From a bacterium (GTDB lineage: Bacteria; Electryoneota; Electryoneia; Electryoneales; Electryoneaceae): a DNA stretch of 20,569 nt. The position numbers were made by a program, and so were the translations under genes. The stretch is taken from contig JANQEY010000324.1 in assembly GCA_028278125.1 (NCBI GenBank), positions 1 to 20,569 of the forward strand, given 5' to 3'. Shown here piece after piece: positions 1-5,783 of the stretch; within the stretch, counting starts at the first letter, position 1, and each line of letters starts with the position of its first letter. Below the pieces are notes generated by a model, which had not been told where the DNA came from, did not search any database, and was given only the letters and a program-made list of their open reading frames with translations.

Positions 1-155
1 CGAATCGCTACGAACGTACGCATCACTGGCTCTCAGCGCAAGAGTGAACAGCCGGTGATAGATTTCTTGTATTCAAGAAGTAGGACAATTCAATATCACT
101 CAATAATTATTCTTCAGGATAAAACGAATGGAATGAAGTATGTTTATTATTAAAA

Positions 156-210
156 ATTGCTTCGCTTTCGCCGTCTAAAGCTATGGCGGACAGGACGCTC
201 GCAATTACAC
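156..210. repeat. Dispersed palindromic repeat (family A) carrying an inserted hairpin (family B)
   Basis: The outer arms attgcttcgct (156-166) and acgctcgcaat (195-205) are separated by a 28-bp segment (167-194) that ends in ggcggacagg. The same arrangement recurs near 18893-18950: the same outer arms around a related 30-bp segment ending in ggtggacagg. I read this as one palindromic repeat (A) interrupted in its loop by a second (B). The rest of 1-220 shows nothing else I can name. Confidence 0.7.
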
Positions 211-220
211 AAAAAATAAA

Positions 221-247
221 CCCGGATTAAATAATCCGGGTTTTTTT
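221..247 (-). terminator. Rho-independent terminator, probably bidirectional
   Basis: An 8-bp stem, cccggatt / aatccggg (221-228 / 233-240), has a 4-base loop and T-rich tracts on both sides. The mrp operon on the minus strand reads into it 25 bases after the stop of its last gene, and on that strand the stem is followed by TTTATTTTTT. On the plus strand it is followed by seven Ts. Confidence 0.8.
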
Positions 248-264
248 GGCTCCAGACCTGATTT

Positions 265-567
265 CTATCCACCCTCACGCCTGGCTACAGAACCATATAA
301 TAATTGTACCATTCTTCCGATTTCTTTTTTAATATCGGGCATCCTCTTTGACCTGAATTCTTCCAGTTCCTCTTTGCTGATTTTGTAGCCTTGTTCTTCT
401 TCGAGGAACATTTCGATCAGGACAATCCTTTCGAGCATCTGCTCTGTTGCTTCGAGGAAAAATTCCGGTGAACTGACTTCATACATTCTTTTTAACAGCG
501 ACCTGGTAGGTGTAACACCATAAGCGCCATCTTCATCATTCACCAGTTTTGCCAGAGGATCAGTCAC
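265..567 (-). CDS. Unrecognised 100-aa protein, third gene of the mrp operon
   Basis: I do not recognise a family. The product is acidic and looks mostly helical, with no signal peptide, no membrane segment and no cysteine. Charged, amphipathic stretches around residues 36-90 (EEEQGYKISKEELEEF, then a KR-rich part) would suit a soluble helical protein. The GTG start at 567 is supported by AGGA six bases upstream. The gene follows the SufT-like gene by 8 bp and is followed by a terminator, so it is probably cotranscribed with mrp and the DUF59 gene. A role beside iron-sulfur delivery is a guess from position only. Confidence 0.75.
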   Translation of the reverse strand: MTDPLAKLVNDEDGAYGVTPTRSLLKRMYEVSSPEFFLEATEQMLERIVLIEMFLEEEQGYKISKEELEEFRSKRMPDIKKEIGRMVQLLYGSVARREGG

Positions 568-575
568 TATTAATC

Positions 576-884
576 CTACGCGATTCCAAGTTTTTCACGA
601 GCGAAATCGCTCATCATGTTTACACTCCACGGGGGTTCAAAAGTAATCTCGATTAAAACATCATCAGCGCCGTCAACATTCATAACCGCGGCTTCAGCAC
701 CTTCAGCCAATGATGTTGCCATCGGGCATCCCGGGGTAGTAAGTGTCATCAACACATGTACTTTATTTTCAGCATTGATATCAACATTATAGATCAAACC
801 CAGATCGACTATGTTTATATGAAGTTCAGGATCCATAACCGTAGCAAGGGCATCCATGACCGTTTCTTCAGTAAATTTCGACAT
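576..884 (-). CDS. DUF59/MIP18-family (SufT-like) iron-sulfur cluster assembly protein
   Basis: This 102-aa protein covers a complete DUF59 (MIP18/PaaD/SufT) domain. Visible family motifs are DPELHINIVDLGLIY at residues 18-32, TTPGCP at 49-54 with the conserved Cys53, and EPPW at 83-86. The family helps mature or deliver Fe-S clusters in the cytoplasm, and fusion or adjacency to Mrp-type carriers is common. A GTG six bases further out (890) is in frame, but AAAGG sits about 9 bases before the ATG at 884 and only 3 before the GTG, so I chose 884. It lies 15 bases (from the ATG) past the mrp stop codon and 8 bp before the next gene, in one tight operon. The exact role (SufT-like or another DUF59 subgroup) cannot be fixed from sequence alone. 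Confidence 0.92.
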   Translation of the reverse strand: MSKFTEETVMDALATVMDPELHINIVDLGLIYNVDINAENKVHVLMTLTTPGCPMATSLAEGAEAAVMNVDGADDVLIEITFEPPWSVNMMSDFAREKLGIA

Positions 885-899
885 CTTCACAAACCTTTC

Positions 900-1952
900 T
901 TAATTAACCTCTTTCTCATGAACTTCAAGACCCTTCCAGACGCTTTCAGCAATTGTTTTAAAAGCATCGGATACAGGTCCGTCGGTGGCAGCAACCGGAT
1001 GTCCTTCATCTCCTCCCTGACGAATCTCCGGCACTATCGGGATTTCACCCAAAAACGGTACTTTCATTTTCAGGGCTTCTTTCCGGGCACCACCATTGGC
1101 GAAAATATTCGTTTTTTCATTGCAGTGTGAACAGATAAAATAGCTCATGTTTTCAACAAGCCCCAGCACCGGGATCTCAACTTTCTGGAACATGGAAATA
1201 CCTTTACGTGCATCCATCAGGGCAAGTTCCTGCGGAGTGGTAACAATCACTGATCCGTCGAGTTTAATCTTCTGGGCTACCGTAAGCTGGATGTCGCCTG
1301 TTCCCGGGGGCATGTCGATAACGAGGATATCCAGTTCGCCCCATTTAACATCTCTCATCAACTGTTCAACAGCACTTGAAACCATCGGGCCGCGCCAGAC
1401 CAGGGCTGTACTGCTGTCAACAAGTACTCCCATCGACATCGCTTTGATTCCATAGGCTTCCATCGGCTGAAGTTTCTTTTCACCTTCGACCGTTTTTGGT
1501 TCCTCGTCGAGGCCGAGAAGCATCTGCACGGATGGTCCGTAAATATCCGCGTCCAGTAACCCGGTTTTGAGACCTGAACGGGCCAGCGCAATCGCAAGGT
1601 TCGCAGCTACCGTGGATTTACCTACTCCACCTTTTCCCGAGGCCACAGCTACCACATGCTTAACATCCTGTAGGAGCGGTTCTTTTTCTTCTTCCTCGTG
1701 CCCGGCCTGTTGAGGATCCATGTGCTTTACCTGGATATCAGCATCTTCAACACCTGCTTCACCCAATACCTTTCCGATATCCCGCGCTACTCTTTCCGGG
1801 ATCGAAGTATCCTTGGTTGAAAATTCTAACCGGATAACAGGTTTTGGTCCATCGAAACTAATATCCCGTACTATCCCGAACGAGACTATATCCCTGCTGA
1901 AACCGGGATATTTTACTTGCTTGAGGAGATCCTCAATCTCTTGTGGATTCAC
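900..1952 (-). CDS. mrp: Mrp/ApbC (NBP35 family) ATP-binding iron-sulfur cluster carrier
   Basis: Mrp/ApbC proteins are cytoplasmic P-loop ATPases that bind a [4Fe-4S] cluster as a dimer and transfer it to apoproteins. This 350-aa protein has the usual bacterial architecture: an N-terminal DUF59 domain (about 1-80), a short acidic linker (GHEEEEKE, 84-91) and a MinD-like domain (about 97-340). The deviant Walker A motif SGKGGVGKS is at 105-113, DADIYGP at 134-140, the Walker B-type DMPPGTGD at 213-220, and the cluster-binding CxxC is Cys274-Cys277. The start is GTG, with AAAGGA about 8 bases upstream. It is the first gene of a three-gene minus-strand operon, followed by a second, free-standing DUF59 protein. 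Length and motifs are normal. Confidence 0.97.
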   Translation of the reverse strand: MNPQEIEDLLKQVKYPGFSRDIVSFGIVRDISFDGPKPVIRLEFSTKDTSIPERVARDIGKVLGEAGVEDADIQVKHMDPQQAGHEEEEKEPLLQDVKHVVAVASGKGGVGKSTVAANLAIALARSGLKTGLLDADIYGPSVQMLLGLDEEPKTVEGEKKLQPMEAYGIKAMSMGVLVDSSTALVWRGPMVSSAVEQLMRDVKWGELDILVIDMPPGTGDIQLTVAQKIKLDGSVIVTTPQELALMDARKGISMFQKVEIPVLGLVENMSYFICSHCNEKTNIFANGGARKEALKMKVPFLGEIPIVPEIRQGGDEGHPVAATDGPVSDAFKTIAESVWKGLEVHEKEVN

Positions 1953-2325
1953 CTTCCAGTTCCTTTATGTATAGATAAAAACAACCACAGATTATTATCT
2001 CCAAACCTGCTTTTATTAGCTCTAATATAACAGTTTGGAGCATCTAACTAAAATGTAAACGTCAACTCGCAAGGTACAGTTTCATTCGATCTTATGAAAC
2101 TCCATTTGGAGGTGCTTTGTCGGGGATGGAGTAATGAAATCCGAATTTTGTTTTTTTGTGATCCAGGTTTTTTGACCACTGACATATTTGAATTGGTCGT
2201 TATTCCCGTTTTCCATAACGAAGCTAAGCTTACGGGATGCTAAACTCTACAACGAACTAAAGCAGCAACCGGAACGAACCGTAGCGCAGCACAGCCGTTA
2301 ACAAAATTTATCTCGGGTAGGTTCA
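1953..2325. other. Intergenic stretch upstream of mrp, no gene seen
   Basis: No convincing reading frame is present. It must hold the mrp promoter, which I cannot place with confidence. A hairpin-like segment near 2204-2238 (cccgt ... acggga around aagctaagctt) resembles the short palindromes found elsewhere in the window but has no exact partner here. Confidence 0.5.
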
Positions 2326-2625
2326 CCTTACCAATCAAGGATCATCAAATTGTGTCATCCCAGATTTATGAACAGAGGCGTACTTGCCTGTCCGCTCTAG
2401 CTTTAGCGTCGGCGGGATCTGGAACCGGGAGGTAGTGAAGATCGTTCTAATTACCCCTTACCAATCAAGGATCATCAGATTGTGTCATCCCAGATTTATA
2501 CGCCGTGGTGTACTTGCCTGTCCGCTTTAACTTTAGCGTCGTCGGGATCTGGAACCGGGAGGTAGTGAAGATCGTTCTAAATACCCCTTACCAAACAAGG
2601 ATCATCAGATTGTGTCATCCCAGAC
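2326..2625. repeat. 130-bp tandem direct repeats: two full units and a partial third
   Basis: Unit 1 (2326-2455) and unit 2 (2456-2585) have exactly the same length and differ at about 11 of 130 positions by my hand alignment. Most differences cluster around 2370-2379 / 2500-2509. A third unit starts at 2586 (ccttaccaaacaagg) and matches until about 2623, where it runs into the left palindrome of the GIY-YIG element. Each full unit contains the left arm tgtcatcccag of that palindrome and a reversed family B segment (2387-2415 and 2517-2545) like those near 167 and 18905. Confidence 0.9.
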
Positions 2626-2641
2626 TTGATCTGGGATCCAG
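2613..2641. repeat. Left inverted palindrome (family C) bracketing the GIY-YIG gene
   Basis: This is a 29-bp palindromic repeat with stem atcccag / ctgggat (2617-2623 / 2631-2637) and loop acttgat. It matches the reverse complement of 2970-2998 at 27 of 29 positions. The two differences fall on paired stem bases (G-C here, A-T in the other copy), so both copies keep the hairpin. It ends five bases from the stop codon of the enclosed gene. Confidence 0.9.
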
Positions 2642-2646
2642 CGTCT

Positions 2647-2934
2647 TTAAAAATCAAGACTTAAATCTTTCCAGTGAGGATTATTCTCTTCGATAAGTGA
2701 TATTTTCCAGGCTCTTTTCCAGGCTTTAATTCGTTTCTCTTCAGCTAACGCTGTTTTAACATCTACGAATGACTCATAGTAGACCAGCTTCATGATATTA
2801 TATTTGCTTGTAAATCCCTTTACTTTTTTGGTCTTATGCTCTTCAATTCTTCGAATGAGATCATTCGTCACACCAATATATAAAGTTCCATTTCGATCGC
2901 TAGCTATTATATAGACATAATACTCTTTAGTCAT
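2647..2934 (-). CDS. Small GIY-YIG nuclease-domain protein inside a palindrome-bracketed unit
   Basis: This 95-aa protein is almost entirely one GIY-YIG domain of the compact UPF0213/YhbQ-like type. YVYI at residues 6-9 stands for GIY and LYIG at 18-21 for YIG. The helix with conserved Arg and His is LIRRIEEHK (26-34), the metal-binding Glu66 is in EEKRIKAWKR, and a C-terminal NNPHWKDL (84-91) is typical of the family. GIY-YIG domains cleave DNA using one metal ion. I chose the ATG at 2934, which begins MTKEYYVY. An ATG at 2985 is in frame but adds 17 residues encoded partly by the flanking palindrome, so it is probably spurious. Only a weak purine-rich stretch (AAAGAGCAAAGAA) precedes the start. 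Inverted palindromes flank the gene on both sides. The cellular role is unknown. Confidence 0.88.
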   Translation of the reverse strand: MTKEYYVYIIASDRNGTLYIGVTNDLIRRIEEHKTKKVKGFTSKYNIMKLVYYESFVDVKTALAEEKRIKAWKRAWKISLIEENNPHWKDLSLDF

Positions 2935-2969
2935 GTTTCTTTGCTCTTTAAAGAAAAACCCTAAGGCCA

Positions 2970-2998
2970 CTGGATCCCAAATCAAGTTTGGGATGACA
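2970..2998. repeat. Right inverted palindrome (family C) bracketing the GIY-YIG gene
   Basis: This is the reverse-complement partner of 2613-2641, with 27 of 29 positions the same. Its stem uses A-T where the left copy uses G-C at the same pair, a compensatory change. It lies 35 bases upstream of the GIY-YIG start codon. I see no clear short direct repeat next to the two outer ends (2613 and 2998) that would mark a target-site duplication. Confidence 0.9.
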
Positions 2999-3051
2999 GC
3001 TAAGGTTGCCGGTGTTTATTTGTCTATTTCAATAGAAAGGATTTCAGTATT

Positions 3052-3181
3052 GTAGCCCGGAACGCCCACGGTCCGGAGATAACTCTATTTCAACAATAAG
3101 ACTTTTTGTGCCCGGTTACTAAGGTAGCCCGGGAACAGCGTTTCCCGGTTCAGGGTGGCCCGACATTATTGTCGGGTTTCA
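3052..3181. repeat. Palindromic repeats of families D (two copies) and E
   Basis: Three palindrome units lie between the GIY-YIG unit and the next gene: D at 3052-3076 (gtagcccgga...ggtccgg), D at 3124-3148 and E at about 3154-3181 (ggtggcccgacat...tgtcgggtttcat, stem 3159-3165 / 3170-3176). The 3124-3148 copy is identical over 25 bases to the reverse complement of 9018-9042. The D-then-E order recurs at 16987-17062 and, inverted, at 17171-17243. The E unit touches the stop codon of the neighbouring minus-strand gene. Confidence 0.85.
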
Positions 3182-4957
3182 TTTTAACAGAAATACTTTC
3201 CCGACCTGTGCTGAAAAATTATCGCTCCCAAAGCTTATAAAATAAATCCCTGATGGAATCTCATCGTCTGGTTTCCATTCAATCCTGTTGTTTCCGGAAG
3301 ATAAGTAGTAAAATTCCTCGTGTATGTCTCTTCCCAATAAGTCGTAGATCAGTATTGCTGTTTCAGTCCTGGATGGCGACTCAATTTCAATTGTCACGGA
3401 TGAGTTAAACGGATTTGGATAGGTGTTAAGAATTACCATGTCATGAGGTATACCTGATATTGATTCTTTTTCCTCAACCGGATTGTTCGGGTAAGAGCCC
3501 GATGTTCCGTCAGGATACAATACTGTTCCCCATATGTTCGAATACCTGCTCCAGGCCACGAAGAAAGTGTCTTGCCCTATCTCACAAGCCTGACAATGAT
3601 GCATAGATTCATCATTAGTGCCATCATTTAATTCTCTTGGATATGGGTTCCAAAGAAATACTCCAGTCGTATCCAAAGCTTGTGCAGCTGTAAAACGACG
3701 ACCAGGAAAAACTCCGCTTCTAAATATTAATGTGATACGATTATCTCTTACGAATATATTTATCTTCTTTGTATCTGAGGAATCTTCCCGAACATCAAAA
3801 TGCAGCCCCCCTTCTTCATAGAACTGGTTTCCTTCTTCATCAAATTTATATAATCGTCTTAAAAGCAAATCGTGATAAGGCGCATATAGAAATCCATTCT
3901 GAGCTGCTAAATCATCAAAACCTGCGTTATAGGCTTGGTCCTGGGTAGAAATTATATATTGACCGTGATCGTTTAGAGTTTCTTCCCCGTCTTCATCAAC
4001 ATGTTGAAGGTAAAACTCTTTAGAACCGTTAAAAGGAGTATGCTCGACAACCATCATTACCTGACCCGGCGCCCAGGGAACCATCGTTATCCACTCTTCC
4101 GTCCATATCCAGTTTGGCGGTTCCCATACCCGGTTAAGTTCAGGCCACAACAATTCACCTTCGCTGTTAATTCGCTGTAAAAAAACTCCCTGGCCATGTT
4201 CAGCATCATCATTCCCGACACATTTAAAGATTGCTCCTCCTGCATTATCAGATGTTGCTTGTACGTATAACAAATATCCTTGATCGTAAACCCAGTAATC
4301 AAAAACTTCAATCCCGGTCCAGACAAGTTCGCCTGATGAATCTACACGGGCAGCGTGTATACTACCCCCAGATGGAGGATAATTCACAATGACGTATCCC
4401 TGTATAACTCCACCTTCGCCATCTGGAATAGTACAGTCCTTTTCAAACACTCCAGGAAAAGTCTCCGAATGGTCAGAGTTAGTCATAAATACACCACGAG
4501 ACCCCCACAACCTTTCACCATCCGGGGAAAGCCTCTGAGCCATAATATTATATGGTTCATCGGGAGCAACACCGCTATATGTAACGATAACTCCACCACC
4601 TATAGCCGGTACCATTCCTATAAACGATGAATAGTATTGTGAATCAGGATCGGCAGGTGAAATACCCGCACCTTCCCAAAGAAAGTTCCCTTCATTGTCA
4701 ATCCGTTGTACCATGCAAAAAGAAGGATTGCCGTTATGGTACCAACCAACGTAAGCACCACCGGCACTATCTGAAACCGTTGACCAACGATAGACAGTCA
4801 TTGATTCGGGTGGATTTATTTGTAGTCCTTCCGGAGGCCATTCGGCGAAAAGAGATGATGAAAGTACCAATATTATTACGAATAGTAGAAATATAAGAGG
4901 AACAATATTTAGCAAAAGAAATAACTTGGATTTAGTGTTGTGAATACGCATGACCAT
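3179..4957 (-). CDS. Exported protein with seven propeller-like repeats and a C-terminal type A sorting domain
   Basis: The protein has about 592 residues. The N-terminus is a long hydrophobic signal sequence (LFLLLNIVPLIFLLFVIILV, then LFAE), with likely cleavage just after it. The body carries seven spaced repeats of the form xxDxxGxxLWxxxGxxx: DNEGNFLWEG, SPDGERLWGS, DSSGELVWTG, NSEGELLWPE, DEDGEETLND, DEEGNQFYEE and DTTGVFLWNP. Their spacing of about 55-65 residues suggests a seven-bladed beta-propeller. The C-terminal 80 residues (TYPNPFNSS...IYDLLGR...SGIYFISF...KVFLLK) match the sorting domain of type IX-like secretion substrates, so the protein is probably at or outside the outer membrane. 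Its ligand or activity is unknown. Starts are ambiguous: TTG at 4969, ATG at 4957 and ATG at 4951, none with a strong Shine-Dalgarno sequence. I chose 4957. The stop codon abuts a family E palindrome. Confidence 0.88.
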   Translation of the reverse strand: MVMRIHNTKSKLFLLLNIVPLIFLLFVIILVLSSSLFAEWPPEGLQINPPESMTVYRWSTVSDSAGGAYVGWYHNGNPSFCMVQRIDNEGNFLWEGAGISPADPDSQYYSSFIGMVPAIGGGVIVTYSGVAPDEPYNIMAQRLSPDGERLWGSRGVFMTNSDHSETFPGVFEKDCTIPDGEGGVIQGYVIVNYPPSGGSIHAARVDSSGELVWTGIEVFDYWVYDQGYLLYVQATSDNAGGAIFKCVGNDDAEHGQGVFLQRINSEGELLWPELNRVWEPPNWIWTEEWITMVPWAPGQVMMVVEHTPFNGSKEFYLQHVDEDGEETLNDHGQYIISTQDQAYNAGFDDLAAQNGFLYAPYHDLLLRRLYKFDEEGNQFYEEGGLHFDVREDSSDTKKINIFVRDNRITLIFRSGVFPGRRFTAAQALDTTGVFLWNPYPRELNDGTNDESMHHCQACEIGQDTFFVAWSRYSNIWGTVLYPDGTSGSYPNNPVEEKESISGIPHDMVILNTYPNPFNSSVTIEIESPSRTETAILIYDLLGRDIHEEFYYLSSGNNRIEWKPDDEIPSGIYFISFGSDNFSAQVGKVFLLK

Positions 4958-5190
4958 GTAAAAATCCAACGTAGAAAGTATAAATTCCGGTGATCCGTTA
5001 GTACTAAACTAACTGAGAACGTTAGACAATTCAATGTTTAACGGTTTTAAGCAATATTTTGTATCCGTTAATAATTCCTGACACTTATTTTGAGTAGAAT
5101 TTGGAGGATAATACCATTGAATCAGGTTACACTTTTTACCATATTTGAACACTCCTCCCCGCGAGTGAATTAACTAAACCGGGTTTTACC

Positions 5191-5607
5191 ATGCAAACGA
5201 GAACGGGTGACAGGCTGCTCCTGGTAGTTTTAGCTGTAGTATTAATCAGCGCGTCAATAGCTGTTACGATACAATTTCTGCGTCCTTCGGGTATGCGTGA
5301 AAACCTCGATGCGGTTATGCAGGATTGCCTTGGAATAATTTCAGCCTCCCAGAAATGGCATCGTTCGTCCAGTGTCTTAGGTGGCGCGGATCGTCGCGGA
5401 TGGGAAGAGCTCTCATTTGACAAGCTTGGTTATGACGTGGAAGCGAATGCCGATTTGCGTACAATGGTAAATGCCAATGCGAGGTATATCATTCGAGTAG
5501 CTCCTGATGGATCATCTTTTGACCTGATTGCAGAAAGCCGTAAAGGAAGGGTAGTAATTTACCGAGATATCACCGACGCTGTTCCTCCCGATCCTGAAAT
5601 CAGGTAG
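5191..5607 (+). CDS. Short membrane-anchored pilin-like protein
   Basis: This 138-aa protein has one N-terminal membrane segment, LLLVVLAVVLISASIAVTI (about residues 9-27), followed by a helical stretch. The segment IISASQKWHRSSSVLGGADRRGWEELSFDKLGY (49-81) is of a kind I recall in short pilin-like proteins of FCB-type bacteria: (A/S)xxY/WxRxxxxLGG, then a core ending in KLGY. The C-terminal half reads as beta-strands (ARYIIRVAPDG, FDLIAES, GRVVIYRD). It lacks the usual GFTLIE prepilin motif and the Glu at mature position 5, so processing by a prepilin peptidase is uncertain. The ribosome-binding site is weak. It lies upstream of the ftcD group in the same direction with a 176-bp gap, so it may be a separate unit. 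The family call is from memory of sequence style. Confidence 0.7.
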   Translation: MQTRTGDRLLLVVLAVVLISASIAVTIQFLRPSGMRENLDAVMQDCLGIISASQKWHRSSSVLGGADRRGWEELSFDKLGYDVEANADLRTMVNANARYIIRVAPDGSSFDLIAESRKGRVVIYRDITDAVPPDPEIR

Positions 5608-5783
5608 GCTTATACTCTCAAAATATTCCTTTTTTAGTTTTAATCTTGAACAACAGGCGATGTTCTCCGGAACAGGCGCCAATCACCTCACTTGCCAGCG
5701 ATTGAAGTGCTCCTTATCTTCAAAATTCACGGTTAAATTCTCATAGAACAACGATTCAACCACAGTAGATCTCGGGAGAAAAA

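Noticed and set aside
756..1130. Plus-strand 124-aa frame across the sufT-like and mrp genes
   Set aside because: Antisense to two clearly identified genes; composition reads like a reverse-frame artefact.
2326..2625. CRISPR-like array
   Set aside because: The units are 130 bp, directly adjacent, with no short repeat and unique-spacer pattern and no cas gene nearby.
2505..2696. Plus-strand 63-aa reading frame
   Set aside because: It runs through the 130-bp repeat and the palindrome and has no ribosome-binding site or family resemblance.
2613..2998. Ordinary insertion sequence
   Set aside because: The only gene is a 95-aa GIY-YIG domain, not a transposase, and no target-site duplication is visible; described instead as a palindrome-bracketed nuclease unit.
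4355..4896. Two plus-strand frames of 91 and 89 aa
   Set aside because: Antisense to the exported seven-repeat protein, without start signals or recognisable domains.
4970..5190. Riboswitch or leader RNA before the pilin-like gene
   Set aside because: I see no conserved aptamer core or terminator-like hairpin in this 221-bp spacer; it probably only holds promoters for the two divergent genes.
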